A stretch of DNA of 64,000 bases from Trogon surrucura (GCA_020746105.1 CM036617.1:138039845-138103844); one strand, 5' to 3'. Positions 13,101 through 26,467 are shown, numbered from the stretch's first letter. Notes: a model not told the origin generated them from the sequence alone. Numbers and translations are program-made.

Positions 13101-15179
13101 TTGAGTAGAATGAGAGAAGATGTGTTAAGGAATAAGTAATTATGGTGGGCCTTAAGATGGATATTCCTGGTATGTTACTGTAGATCAGGTACCGGGCTTT
13201 GCTCTAAGTTTTTGCTCTCGACATTCTTTGGGTGAGCATAAAACTATTCCAATTCCAGTACAAATTGTACCTGTGTCTACTGCATAGCGTGAACTTTGAC
13301 TCCATGTCGATGTTTGAGCTTGCTGGTCGGTGTTGGGCTTCGTTCAAAATACAGGAACCAAGCAGTGCTCTAGGAGGAGGACCGCTCAGTACAGGTTCCA
13401 AAGCAAGCAGAAGCAGCATGTAGTACAAACCCTTCCTGCTCTTCATAAATATAGGGAGGGTTATTCATGAAGTGTACAGCACATGATACGCTACCTAGGG
13501 GATGGATGTTCAGCAGTGCATCATCATTAGCCTCACCATAACCATTTTCATCAAAATTAAATGAATGATGTTTGTATTGTAGCAGCCTGATGTAAAGAAG
13601 ATGTTACAAGGTAGTTTTACAGACTGTCTTTTGAAAACTTTGCAAAGGTGTCCTCTCCGTCAGCTCCTTTCCGAATGGAACCAGCAAAGTTGGTGCAAGA
13701 AGAATGTGACTCACTGGTGAGAGTTAACATTTCTTTAACAGTTGCCACCGTTGGCCTCTGGGTTTTATGTTGTTCCCAGTCTGATACAACCAGTCACTGT
13801 GAAAATGGACAATCTGTCCTTGCACTGCCACAAGTGTATCCATACCCTACGTGGATGCAGTGCAAGTGTGGTTGCCCCCAAAAGATAGGGTACTTGTTCC
13901 CTGCCTTGTCCTTTGTGCCTACCACTGTTTCATTACTCCTTTTTCACTGAATTTAGCAGTCGTGTGGTTGGAGGGTGGGGGCAAACCACCTTGCCCATTT
14001 GATAGAAGAATGGTCTCTTTTGTATAGGGTGTTTGGTAGCTTAGTTTTGTCAGGCTGCTGAGTTCTCCTGACTTGCTTGTGGCTGCATGATGGGGAAAAC
14101 GGTAGGAGTGGAGGGAGGATCAGTAACATGAGAGGGAGGGACCTCTCTTTCTAAGAAGCGATTCATTGACACTCCTTGAAACAGAACTTGGCAGCAATGT
14201 CTGTCCTTTCTGTATAAGGGCCTTGTGCATGGGACCCATCCCCATAAGGAAATGTTAATGTTAAATAATATTTTAAAAGCGGAAATGATCTCATTCTTCC
14301 TACGACTTATTTGGGTTTTTCTCTTGTTACTATTTATGGGAAATAGCTGGTTGTAACCAGCTTGTCAAGCTGCCTGAACGACTTCTTTATTTGCCACTCC
14401 ACCAGTCTCCATCTTTGCACATTGTTTGCACCAAACTGGTATTTCCTGCAGGTAACCTGGCTTGTCTTTGTCTCCACTTGACAGATAAAGAAATGGAGGC
14501 ATAATGACACTTAGTCACCTTCCAAGGCTGTAGGGACTTAACATCTTGAAAAGGAACAGTGAGAGCCATTCTGCAGGAACACAAGTGTTGATTTTCCTTC
14601 TACTTTACAGGAAAGCCCATGTCTTTGTATGGTGACCTGTGTTCCATGAAGAGTCCTCACTGCTGAGAGTTGCTCCTTTGCTTTGTCAAGAGCGTACTTA
14701 GCCCTCAGGACATGCTGCAAGACTGTTCTGTTCAAAAGGCTCTTGGTAGGAAGGATTTGCTTCCAGAGAAGCTGTAATCCTGTTCTCTTATTCTTGCTAT
14801 TGTTGATTTCATCTTGAAAGTGCATGAAACTGAGGTTTGTTTTTTTTTTTTTAATCTGGAAGTTTACCCACTCTTGCATCTTTTAACTGTAGCATTGCAG
14901 CCACCTACAGCCTTCATATCTTACAGAAACTTAAGAACATATCCTCTTTCTTTTCCCCTCTTGCTTCCTCTTGCAGCTGGACATAGCCAGAGCTTTTACC
15001 CACACCTTGCTTTTTCTTCTCCAGTCCTTTAACTAAGAAACCAGATAATAGAATCAAATCTTTGAGATTAATTTAAAGGAAAACGCCACCCTTTCTGAGT
15101 GAGCTTTCCCAGCCCAAGACAGGAGAATGACCTTCCATAGGGAACTAAAGCCTATCACAAACCTCATCATCTTTGGAAT
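10133..15179. other. Probable intron 1 sequence, nothing identified
   Basis: Unique-looking AT-rich sequence with several T-runs (for example near 10890, 11975, 12800 and 14840). No exon, RNA gene or recognisable transposon was found. ORFs here are short and have no recognisable motif. Confidence 0.5.
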
Positions 15180-15328
15180 GGGTTGTGGAGTCACCATCCC
15201 TGGATGTGTTTAAAAAACAGCTGGACGTGGCACTTCAGGAGACAGTTTAGTGTTAGGGTGGCATAGAGCTGTAGGTTGGACTGGATGATCTTAAAGTTCC
15301 TTTCTAACCTTTATAATTCTATGATTCT
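15180..15328 (+). mobile_element. CR1 LINE 3' end, sense strand, heavily 5'-truncated
   Basis: It contains the CR1 motif GAGTCACCATCCCTGGATG at 15189, then the tail with GGTTGGACTGGATGATCTTA and the terminal AATTCTATGATTCT ending near 15328. About 150 bp remain, typical of 5' truncation during CR1 insertion. Several indels show moderate age. Confidence 0.9.
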
Positions 15329-18300
15329 TTCACTTAAGTACAAATCTTTTATTCCCTTTTCCTTTTGTGCTCTTCCGTTATCTTCTGAGAAGGGAGAGGT
15401 CAATACAAATGGCCATAACAGAGCACTCCTTTGGTCACTCTTCAGCCTGAGAGGAGATGAACAGTTGGACTTTAAGCAATAGGCTGCAGGAAGACTCTCG
15501 AGTTTCAAGAAGGCAACGCTGTTAGGCTCTGCCTCTGAATCTCAGAAGAATGAGTCCCAGCTACACACTTTGCAGTGTATTTTTGTTCTCAAATTGATAT
15601 ATAGATTGACACAGTGATACGTATGTTCTCAAAGTGGTATAAATTTTGTAATGCAAAACCACAGTTGTATTGACTGCTCTCCCCCGTAACAGTCTGATAA
15701 ATAAGGCAGAATGGTAATGCTTTCTCTTTCCAGTTGTCTTTCTTATCACTGTAGGGATCAGATGTTGCCTTTATGGTTCCTTCATTTCTTTCTTCAGCTT
15801 TGGTACTGATGGCCAGAGCTCCCAACAGTTTGGTGGTAAAGAGTATGGCACAGATCCATGCCCACTGTTTCAACTCTGCTTCCCGGCTTCAGGCACTAGG
15901 AAGGTGGTACCGTGTATTGCTCTCGTACATCAAGACACTGTTCACATCTCTTCATCGCTGTGTATCCTGGGCCTCATCAAGGTAGTCTGCTTTATGTGCC
16001 AACAGATGTCTCTTCCTTCAAAAAACGGAGTTAAAGAAATGAATTGTTGTAGTGGGTTCTCAATGGGCAAACATCTGTTCTGCAGTATTGCATGTGCTAA
16101 CAAGATGTGTTACCTGCATTTGCAGCTTTTTAAGGCCAGAGGGATCTGTTGCGCTCATTAACCCTGACTAGAGGCATTGCACAGGCCATAGCCGGTCACT
16201 GATGTTCTGTGTCTCGTTTAGCAGTCAGCTCCTTTGCTGGCACAGACTTATCATGTGTAATTACTGTATTTAATTTGATTGATGTGATCTAAAGAGCCTA
16301 GCAAAAAACAGAGATTTGGACATAAATCTATAAAAAGAAAAACATGCTTTGTACTTTGTTCTTCCTCAGCATTCTCTAATGCAAAGCCCCCCTCTGTTGC
16401 TGTTTTTCTAAGCTCCTCAGAAAATAGGCTTTTACACCATTCCTAAAATTTGAGAGTAGAGTTTCTTTGATCAAAGCTGAAAATGTATTAAAATTTCAAG
16501 GAAACTTTATGGAGGTGCCACATTAGAAGTTCCTCCTCTTATTCTTTACTTTCATCTTGTGTCTCTTGGTCCTGAAAGATCCAGGTATAGGGAAATCCAT
16601 CATGACTGAATTTTACTCTTGAGCGGTTGTACGTGTTTCAGAGTGGGATATATCCTTTGTTAGAACTGAGTATAATTTTATCCAGAAAACCAGTAACTGA
16701 GGAGGAAGCAGATTTTTGGTCATTGACCATGCTCTGTTCACAGTTATTTCATAATTCAAAACATGGCAGAAAAATATTCCTCTTGGGCTTTTTTTGTGCT
16801 AGTTAATTTAGCAGATCTTTCAACAATGTTTTTTTGAATAAGCCTGGACGCAAGTACCTGCTAAAAGCTGAGAAAACGCTTAAGTGCACAGGAATGCAAT
16901 TACTTCAGTAGATGTAAGAGCTTCCTGTTTTTAGACACTTCTTAAGAGGACAAAAATTTGCAGCACTATGAAACTTGGAGAAAGTCAGGAGAAAGGAAAG
17001 ACACAAGTGAGCTAAAACAACCTATGACATGCCACTTCACAGCATCGTTAACTTTTCAGCAGGCTACTGATTTCTCTTGTTTCCAATAAATTAAAATGCA
17101 TCCATTCAGATGCCACAGTAAATCCTGGAAGAGAAGGAAGGCTGCATGGGACTGCAAGCCGGGTTCCCTCGTTGTGTCTTATGCTTCATTTAGTTGCCCA
17201 GAATCTTGTCCTGAGCTGACCTCCCATTTGGAGCACTCCTGAGAAGACAGAGTAGCGTGTGGATGCACCACCACCTCCATTCCCTTGCTGTTCCTAGCTC
17301 TAGCCCTGCACCCTTGCTGATGGAGCAGAAGTGCAACCTCTGTGTTCTCCTCTCTCCCTAGCTGAGATTAGGGTGGTGGGTGGGGGGTCTTATCTTGCAG
17401 CCACGCACCCATGCACCGTAAAGCAGTTTGAGTGGGCACTGTTAAGACCCAAATGGTTGGGTTGTCTTAAAAAGCCCCCGGTAAAGAAAATGAAATGAGT
17501 TACTTGAAAAGACTGAGCTCATGAAGATTTTGGTATGTCACTGCAAGTTGTTCGGCGCCGAGCGAGTGTTCTAAGTACAGGATGTCTCAAAATGTACTTT
17601 TAACTATGGGACAGAGCTATTCATAGTAGAGCATAAAGAATGTAATTGTGTCGCCAAAGGTCTTAGCCGAGTGTCAACAAGTGGAGCTGAGATGGAAGTG
17701 ACTTTATTAGTGCATTTGTTTCTAAAGTTTAGGTGACCAGTCTCCCATTGTTATTGAAAGCAAAGGTTATGATGTTTGTATCAGAAGTTGCTTTGCTGCT
17801 TGAAGTGGACAAAAGATTAACTCTAAAAGGAAGAAAACAAAAGTCCATATATTTTATATAGGTGTGGGTATGCGTAGTTTGCTTAGATATAGATAGATAG
17901 ATAGATAGAAACAAACCATATATACACACCCATATATATTTTTGGATATACCTACGTAGTTTCACCCAACTTGTATCTTTTCCTGCCAGGGAAATGAATT
18001 TCTGTTTGTCAGCTGTGCTTGCTGCTCACTGAAAGTAGGAGAGAACTGAATCATGGCTGGTGTTCATGGGAGACTTCTGCTGCTCAGCTTCGTTGAATAG
18101 GAGGAAATCCTGGAGTGCAGCACAACTCCAATATTCAGTTTTTATTCCATATTAGGAAATATTTCCTTATCATTACTGCGGGTGTGTTGGAATGATTTGT
18201 GAGATTAATTTCTGTGATCCAAATTAAAAGACGAGGCCCCGTCGCTTACTTCTGCCTTTTGGACAGGCTCCATGGGAAGGAAGGAACAGGCTCAGCCTGG

Positions 18301-18720
18301 GCAGTGGTGGTCCTTTTCAGTTGATGCAGGTGAAACGAGCCTCCCCAAGCCTGTTTTAAAAGAAATCGTTTCAGCCCGGTGCAGTTCCTCAATCTGGGTT
18401 ACGCAGCTTTTCATGCTGGCACAAAGCATCGAGTGGCAGCAGGAGAGAAACAAACAGATGGTTTGATGGAAAGTGGGACGGCTTCTTTCAGAAACAGTAC
18501 TGGCTAATGCCAACTTGCAGTGTGCATACAACCGTGGCCTTTGCTGGTTTGGGGTTTTTTTTATGGTTTCATTTCTTTTTTTATTTGTTTTGCAGAGGGC
18601 TTTTTTTTTTGCCTGATTTACTCAGAGCCCCTCCTTGACATTTTTGGGGTATTTGTAGGTTTAGGAGTCTACCTCAAGATAGGACAGTAAATTCCTTTGG
18701 CTTGAAAACATCTCTTACTT
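15329..18720. other. Probable intron 1 sequence with a (GATA)n tract
   Basis: No gene seen. A short tetranucleotide tract of (GATA) units lies at about 17887-17909, next to TA/CA-rich sequence. The - strand frame across it merely translates the repeat. Confidence 0.5.
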
Positions 18721-18739
18721 GGGTGCATTGGGTGAAAAG

Positions 18740-19045
18740 CTGGTCTGGGCTTTAGGGGGCTTGTCGGAACCAGCCACTGACACCCCGAGTTGCTCTCTGG
18801 GCCTTGGAGTCCCCTGGGTTTCCCTGGTGTCATTGGTCTTGGCGGCGCAGCAGTCGCTGAGGCTCCAGGACCTGTGCAGCGTTTCTGTCCCCGAGTCCTG
18901 TGTGTCTGTGACCGTCTCCTAACTCGTGGAGACGTGGATGGGAAGCGTCCGCTCTTTTTGGTTTACGAGCTGGGGCAGGACGAGTTGTGGAGCTCGCTCT
19001 GCTTTTAGCTGTGACTATAACGGGCGACTCACCCAGACGCTCTGT
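18740..19045. promoter_or_regulatory. Small CpG-rich cluster of unknown role
   Basis: I count roughly 18 CpG dinucleotides in about 300 bp with moderately high GC, well above the surrounding DNA, where CpG is rare. Small CpG islands often mark promoters or enhancers. It lies about 7.5 kb upstream of the STK38L start-codon exon, so an alternative first exon is possible. I see no convincing GTRAGT donor after it. Two overlapping short frames here look like chance ORFs. Confidence 0.3.
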
Positions 19046-20196
19046 GAGGAAAGCAAGAATGACTTAAAATGGCTAAAACATTTGAACATCTTTCGCTTTT
19101 AAATAGCAAAGCCTGTTCCGACAGGACTAATTTTACTTGGTTTCTTAGTGCTACTTTAAATAGAACAAATGTAATTCCTTCTGGAACTTTAAAGTAGCAA
19201 AACTTACTAGAACAGAATGCACATTGGTGAATGAATAACAAGCTAGAGGAAACGAAGTATGTAGACAAAGTAAATGAAATGTTGAAGTGTCAGTGACTTC
19301 TTGTTGCAGTCGTGTTATTTCATTTTCCTTTCTCAGATGGGGACTCTTGTAAAAACTGGAGGGTGTCGGGAAGACCTGGTCTTGGCAATAACATCGAAGA
19401 AGAACCTGCATGTGAAGTATCTGATTTGTTTTATTTGGCAGAGAATGTTGCTTCCTTCGGGTAGCATATTAAATAAAATAGGGGCTTGTGAATGGTGATA
19501 TTACTGAAAACATGAATTATGCAGGAACGTAATATTTATTTTTCTTTCTGAAACATACCCCAGGGCAGTGCTTGGCAAACATGCTGATCTGATAACTATG
19601 AACTTCAGTAACAGCAGCAGAGCAGCTAGCATCGTCCGGGTGCCAGAACGGGAATGTTAGGTCAAAACCTATTGAGCTGAAGGTTTTTTATATTGAAACA
19701 AGAGAAATTTGGACAAGTCTCCATTCTGAACATTTGAAAACTGTATTTAGTAATAACACAAGTATTAAGATCAGGCTTCAAAAGTTGAAAAATACTGTCC
19801 CATAGTGGGATTTTCTTGTTTGCATTCTGCTCAGAGACTTCAGGGGCCTGTAGTGTTTTGTTTGTTTCTGGAGGTTTCTCAACAGCTTTGGAAGTGGATT
19901 TAAAGTGGGTTGTAGAAAACAAGGGCAGGGAACCCTCTCCAGGAGGAGGTTGAGTATAAAAAAATTGGACGGTGAAAATATGCACAGCACGATTGCCAGA
20001 TTTGTACTAGCAGAAACTGTCGTGCAGAAAGTAATTTTCCCTCTGGGCTGATACCACAGTGTGACCACTTTCTCCTTCTGTTTCATCATTGGACCTATCA
20101 GCTGTTACACAACATTTTTATCTTTGCTTTCTCTTTGCTTGTAAGCTCATACCATGTACAGTTGCATGTTTTAGAAGTTGCTGCCAGTGCCTGGGC

Positions 20197-20250
20197 GACC
20201 GCTGCTCCAGCTGCTGCTGCTCCAGCTGCTGCTCCTCCCCTTGTTCTTGC
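20197..20250. repeat. (CTG/CCAGCTG)n triplet-rich microsatellite
   Basis: Imperfect repeats of GCTGCTCCAGCTGCTG. In one frame it gives alanine-rich and in another cysteine-rich translation, which explains the odd ORF across it. Confidence 0.8.
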
Positions 20251-21996
20251 TGCTATGTCACACCACCTCGTCCCGCTGAGCCTTTGGTTGCTTATTTCAT
20301 TTATTTGTCCCTGCCCACTGCCTTTTGGTGTGAATCATGCTGTTATTTGTGTATAGTGGGTTGGTTTTTTTCCATAAATATAGATAGAGATATATATATC
20401 TTGCCTCTCTTTAAGAGGAATCCAAACGATTTGGAGACAGCAGGGCTGGCGCTCATACTTAAAGCCTTGCTGTATCCTTGCTACTTTCCTAAATAACACT
20501 TCACTTGTTAAATACAATCTGTGTCAGTGGTGGGTTTTAGTGCCTGGTTTTGTGAGTTGCTTTGCTGTGACGTCTGTAAGGAGCCAAGCAGCGTTTCTCA
20601 GTCCCCTCTGGCTTCTCACTCGGAAGAGCTCCAGCACTACGCACGGTGCCGATAGCTGGTGTTTCTGAAGGTACTTGCTTTATTGAGCTGTATATGTTGA
20701 CTTTGGAAGAGGTCTGGCACGGAAAACCTGTCTCTCCTTTTCCTTTTACCTTCTAACAGCTCAAAAATGCCATTTGTATACTTTGTTTCAGGAGCAAGCT
20801 GAATGACAGAGTGTGTCATGCTGGGAAAATGGGAACTTTGAAAGGCAGAAACATGTTTTGGTATCTGCCTTACCTGGAGGCTTTCACTCGAGAGCCAAAT
20901 TGCTTTGGAATGTAAATGGAAACTTTATAAACTTTGCAATTTTGCACTTTTTGCTGCAATAGTGAACTGCCTTCTGAATTGCTAACTTTTAGGGATGTAC
21001 TTGAGTGTGTAAGTGAAAATTATTATCAGCCTTTCTGCAAAGTAACGTAGCTGGTTTGGGAGGAAAGACTGGTGTTCTCTGTCCTGCTGAACCTGTGTAT
21101 AGCATTATATTTTTAAATCTGAATTGGAGACCCAACAGCATGATATAAGTATGTTATTCTGTCATACGGGGGGAAAAAACCAAGAGAGATTAGTATGTGG
21201 TATTTGTTCCCTAACTTAAATGTGCATTAAGAAACGAGTCTAGAATACATTTATTCTGGGGGTGCTGTATAATTTTACTACATGCATGATTTCAAGATTA
21301 AGAATGATGTTTCAATTGTGCCATTTAGGTCCAGATTAATTTTATAGCGTAGTTCCAACTCGACAGTAAGAACAAGCTATATGATGCAACACGGTTGTGC
21401 AGGAGACTTGCCTGTAAAGAGACTGACACCTTCAGACCTGGTCTTACGGAAGTGAAGCCCGGTCGTGATACCCACCAGTCGTTGACTGACACAGACTTGC
21501 TCTTTTTGCCCGTGATCTGTGTAACAGAAAACAAGAGTTGATCAAACAGGTTACTCTAGTATCCCAAGAAATGTGAAACCTTCTAATGAGGGAGATAGCT
21601 GGAAAGATGGGTTTTGGTTTTCAGTTTCTAGCATATGCTTACTGAAGTGAGAAATCATTAAAAAAGTAAAAGTGATAGGTTAGAAGAATATATGAAAAGG
21701 ATATGAAATGACGGCCTTATCTGCTTAGGGAGGAGTTTTGCTTTTTGTTGTGTTTTGTTGTGTCTTTTTTTTTTTCCTGTTTTTTCCAAGTATTTGGATC
21801 ATCACTGTTGGTCACGTGTTTGGTGATGTGAAATGTTGCTATTATACTCTACTCCGCATGCCTGTCCTCTTGCTATACTTTACAGGCTGGAAAGTATGTC
21901 ATGGGGTAGTAAAGCAAATTTCTTGAGATCTTTTAGCACGTCTGTGTCAGGATCCTGTTTCATCCCTCATTACCTTTTCCTCTGTAAAGCCTAGAG

Positions 21997-22941
21997 CTAC
22001 CTGGATATGTAGAAATAGGCTCTAAAATTACTGAGAGTGTCAAACCTCCATCCTTCCTTCCTACCAAGTGGCAGATCTGTGTTCTGCCTTGCCTTCATGC
22101 ATCCTGGATGCCCCAGACTGGAGATGATGACGTGCAAGAGGCTTGGGGTTTGTGCTCTTATCCCTTCTGGATTAGAAACAGATCTCACAAAGTGCCGAGT
22201 GTTTGTTTTGAGGGGAGAACAGTTCTCCAGGGGCCTTGATTTCTTCACTCTCTCCTCCTCCGAGTTGTAGTAGTAGGTGGGTTTGGATGCCTTGGTGATT
22301 TTGCTCTCATTGACTCGAGTCTTCATATGACATTCTAATACGAAAACGTTAACGATGGACTGGAGGAGCTGCCAGGAAGCCCTCCAGAGAGGATGTGAGT
22401 TTTGAGTTACCAGCTGTGTGGCAGGAGCTGAGTGTGGGGTTTTCGACGGTGGAAATGCTTTCAGGAAAATCAATTGAGGGTTCGACTCAGAGCTGTCATG
22501 ATGACACAAACTCAAGTTGTAGTAAACGCTGCTTGACCTTTCTCTGCTTCCCATCATGAAAGGGTTGGGAATTAAAAGATCCAAAGTATGCTGGATCAGG
22601 TAGTGTTTTTCTACCTGAAAGAGATAGTTGGTCAGGTGAGACTTGCTCAGAGGAGACTCTTGGCGTCTCCAGCTTGTTAGTGCTGGGCCTGCTGCCCCCT
22701 TTCTGCTGCCCTGCCCTGCCTTCCTCTGTCCTTCAGGAGCATCCTTCAGCCCCTCCCCACGGTGGTGCTGTTCCATCTGCCTTTTGAGGCAGGATGTTCC
22801 CTGGTCGCCCAACATCTGTAGCTTCTCATCCCTCTCTCCCCTGTGCCCACGCTGGAGGTGCTTGCTGCCGAGCAGAGCAGGCACCAGGAGAACGGCTCCC
22901 GCTGCAAGGTCGGCCATCCGGCCAGGAGGCACGGGCTCCAT
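21997..22941 (-). CDS. Unidentified 314-codon ORF antisense to probable STK38L intron 1
   Basis: I do not recognise this protein. The frame runs from an ATG at 22941 (context GAAATGG, with G at -3 and G at +4) to a TAG at 21997, and stays open a further 18 bases upstream without an ATG. The N-terminus begins MEPVPPGRMADL, followed by a short hydrophobic core (LAAGAVLLVPALLG) that resembles a signal peptide or anchor. The middle is Gln/Arg/Lys-rich and polar. A second moderately hydrophobic patch (LLQSIVNVFVLE) lies near residue 215, and a basic, Ser/Thr-rich stretch follows. The start lies inside a CpG-rich cluster. An A-rich tract (- strand sense) lies ~220 bp past the stop, near 21764-21775, but no clear AATAAA precedes it. 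A stop-free run of this length is unlikely by chance, yet no motif or splice structure proves coding. It may be a lineage-specific gene, a retrocopy or an accidental frame. Confidence 0.25.
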   Translation of the reverse strand: MEPVPPGRMADLAAGAVLLVPALLGSKHLQRGHRGERDEKLQMLGDQGTSCLKRQMEQHHRGEGLKDAPEGQRKAGQGSRKGAAGPALTSWRRQESPLSKSHLTNYLFQVEKHYLIQHTLDLLIPNPFMMGSRERSSSVYYNLSLCHHDSSESNPQLIFLKAFPPSKTPHSAPATQLVTQNSHPLWRASWQLLQSIVNVFVLECHMKTRVNESKITKASKPTYYYNSEEERVKKSRPLENCSPLKTNTRHFVRSVSNPEGIRAQTPSLLHVIISSLGHPGCMKARQNTDLPLGRKEGWRFDTLSNFRAYFYISR

Positions 22942-23215
22942 TTCTGCGCCAGGCAGCACATACGGCGTCTCTGCTTCTGGCAGCTCCGAGACGTCCTGCA
23001 GGCTGCGTACTGCTCAGTGTCTGCTGTCCATTAGATCGCTTTGATGTCTCTCTCATTCGCGGCTGGCGGTGTGTCGCTTTTTCCAAAGTAACAACAGGCC
23101 CTGTGGAAAGAAAGGTCTTAGGTAGTCCTCGGCCAGAGGAGTTTTGGCCAAGCACGACTGGCTGGTTAATATGACCTCCTCCGTGGTTCAGGGAGCCTAA
23201 CGCAAGGCTGGTGAT
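22845..23215. promoter_or_regulatory. CpG-rich cluster at the 5' side of the antisense ORF
   Basis: By hand count about 20 CpGs occur in ~360 bp, against sparse CpG on both sides. It covers the first ~30 codons of the - strand ORF and ~270 bp upstream of it, a layout expected for a promoter-associated CpG island. A second - strand frame (22826-23239, ATG start) overlaps it. Promoter activity is inference only. Confidence 0.3.
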
Positions 23216-26200
23216 GCAGCAGGAATAGAATGGTTCCATTATGTAAATGGCATGAATTTGGGTGAATTACTAGATTTTGGAAGGCGTTTCCAAGAACTAT
23301 GGGTGGCACCTTTTCAAAACTTTCCCGTTAATGTGGTGAGGTCAGTAGAAGTGGTGTGCTGTCAATAAAAGCTTCTTCCTTCCTGCCCTCATCCCCTCTG
23401 GCATCATTTGTTTCTAAAGGTCGTACTTAAGGATTTTACTTGGTCACTCCAACTGAATATTTTATTTGGGATGTGGATTTGTGCTTTGTTAGGGGCTTTG
23501 TTTGGGGCTTTGTCAGGGGCAGCAGAGGGACAGGAGAAAAAAAGGAGGAAGAGGTTTGCTTGGCTGTAAGTTGATGTAGAATTTACCTCGTGTCTCCTGC
23601 CAGGTCTGTGCTCTTTTCCACTTTGGGGAACACAGAGAGCTCACGACACTTCTTGGTTTTACAAAATGGGTGTTGTTTTGTTTGTTTGGTTGGATTTTTT
23701 TGGGTTTTAGTTTTTTCTTTTACACAATGACAGAGCTGACTGGGCATACCTGGGGACGCCAATTGCAAATTGAGCAAACGTCAAGTAAATTCTGTCTCAA
23801 GGGGATGCTGTGCTGTGGTACAGCGTGGTCCGGAGGCAGAGCTGGTGAAGTGTGTGCAGGGTACGTGGAATGCTGGAAGCAAACACTTTGGGTGATGTGT
23901 CCCTACTGCTTTGGCTGGCTTACGGCGTGGTATGATGGTGAAGTCAATACAAGTTTCTTCTCTGTTAAACAGCTTTCTCTGAGCTCCCTAGCTGACAGGT
24001 TGGGTTCTGGTCTATATTCTCCTACTGTGGAACCACAGTGAGGGTCAGCCTTGCTATTTATAGCAGGGTATGCTAGTGCCAGAATTGTTATCTCCTTTTT
24101 ACAGGCTTAATAAAATCAAGTGACTTAGATTTGCTGTTTGGTAACCTCTGCATTTGTGAGTATAGGAGCATGGGGAAAACAAATTAACAGGAAACAAAAT
24201 TGCAATTGTTGTTTTATCCTACCAGGAATAGGAGATGTGCAAAGGATAAATACACTGTTGCTTGCTGGTGCTGGAGTGCACTCATTATACCTTTTTAAGT
24301 AAAGGTTAATCCATTTCAAGCCTGGGTTAATGCTATGCTGTCCTCACACTCCGAAATGATGAGAAGGCGGGTTTTTACTGTTATTAAGTTATTTGATATA
24401 ATGTAATCACAGATGCCAACGTGTGGTCAGCAGTTGCTCTATTTGGGTATGTCAACGTGCTGTAGGTTTTACTCTCAAATACCTGTTTTATTTATCTTTT
24501 CCCACCAATCAAGGGAGTAAGAGTGTAATATTGTACAACAGACTGTATGGAGAGCAGCACTAAGTTCTCCAAGCTTTTGGAGAAGTGTCTTATATGGGGT
24601 ACATCTTTGTGTGAAGAATAGAACCTTTTTGTTTTTAGAAAAAAACTGTTAAGAGCTTTCTTTAGTAGGGAATTCAAGGGGATAAAAGATTGATTAAAAA
24701 ATAGAAATATTGACATCTTAAAGCAGCTGTCGTGCTATTAAAACTTCTGTATATGTATAGAGAGATACATGTTTTTTCTCAGAACTCGGGCACCTTGTGC
24801 ACTCTAAAATACACAGCTAAAATAGTATCTACATAATGGTATAAAATGCCTTCATTTGTGACACAGCAGCTGTGTTTCTGGCAATAAAAATCTTGTTGTT
24901 GCACCAAATCCAATTAAAAATCCAAAAGATAAAATGCTGTCCTTACAGAAGGTAGCAGGCAAATCCAGAACGAAAAACCCAGGGCAGAGTTCAGCAATAT
25001 TCCTGTTCTGGTGTGGACATGCAAGCTGTTTTCTGTATGAAACTTTTAATTGGTTCACTTTAAAAGGTATCGAGATCTGCTTGAAGATCATAAACCTAAT
25101 TTGGGATTTGTCTTCCTAAAAATCCTCTAGTGAAATAGAAGGATTACATAAATAATCAAAAGGAAGTGTAGGTACTTATGTGTACTTTCCCAAACCCAAT
25201 CCTAAAACAACCTAAACAAACCAGCGTGGGGCTGAGATGCTGCTACTCATGGCTCCTGTCTGTGAGGCTGTCCTAAAGTGCCTCAACCCACTTACGGGTA
25301 GGACATGAGTCCTAGGACAAACTGCTTTTTTTTTTTTTTTTTTTTCCCTTTCTTAGTCTCCTGTGGCTTCCGTAGACCAGCTGCAAGGAACTAAGATCTG
25401 CCTTCAGATGTCTTTCCCTAGTATTAAAAGTGTTGTTTTAGTACATCCAAGTTATTTGGGTTCAAGATGCAAGCTATTAAAGAGAGCAGCTCTTCTTCTT
25501 TCCTCTTTCTTTCCAGTTAAGTGCTCAGTGACCCCGTGTCCCGATTTAAAAGTATTTCATGCACATGGATAACATATTTACAGCTGCAGAAGAAAATTCC
25601 CTCCCAAATTTGAGAATCCAAACACAGGGAGCTCTGAAACAAACAGCCGCTCCAGAAAATGCTCATTTCATCAGTGACATGGCGTGGAGGTGGTTAGAAA
25701 AAGAACAAACGGAAAGACTAGTTACCTAATGGCCTTGTAGTGGGGAAGGGTTTTCTATTCTTGGTGGTTGGTTGTTACTTTAAAAAAACAACCAAAAAAA
25801 AATCAGCAACAGAAGTTTTCCATTTAAAATACAGCAATTCCATTATTTCGTATTAATGGGATGATTTCTAGAAAACCTCCCAACCATCCATATGTAATTT
25901 TATTGAGCGCCTTTAAAATTTGAAGGTATCTGATGACTATCTTCTACCCTTGAAATAGCTTCTCCTCTGGATGGAATTAGGGTTTTGTACGTTTACTTTT
26001 TCATTTTATCCTGTCCTTTTGGTAGCACCTAGAATTTCTGGAGTGTGAAGTTATTGTAGAGTTGTGCCATGTCCGGCTGTCGGAGTGAGCTGCTTTGTTC
26101 TTCTCTTGCTTCCCCCTTTTCCTTTCCACACTCTGCCTCTTCCCTCCCTCAGGATGGGCTCAAGTCCACCGGAGGTACGTTTTCCTCATTTGTGGACAAG

Positions 26201-26430
26201 TGCTACTGGGTGAGCTGCCTGCCTGTAGCCTGCGTAATTCTTTGCTATGATTCACCCTTTGTTTTGCCAACATGTTATTTTTTTAGACAGTGGATAGCAA
26301 GTCCTCCTGCTATCTTGGGATAATTTTATAATACTTTTTTTTTAAACGGAGTTTCTTATACCTGAGCGACAGCGCCTTTCCTGTGAATTCTGGAGCTTCT
26401 AAGAATTTGGGGATGGAGAGTTGGGAAAGA
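23216..26430. other. Probable intron 1 sequence, nothing identified
   Basis: AT-rich DNA with a T-run near 25327-25346. No exon or mobile element was recognised. Confidence 0.5.
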
Positions 26431-26433
26431 GAA

Positions 26434-26467
<34 letters not shown>

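Noticed and set aside
20089..20496. Cys-rich and Ala-rich frames (135 and 73 codons)
   Set aside because: They are translations of the CTG-rich microsatellite at ~20200-20250; the flanks show no conserved motif.
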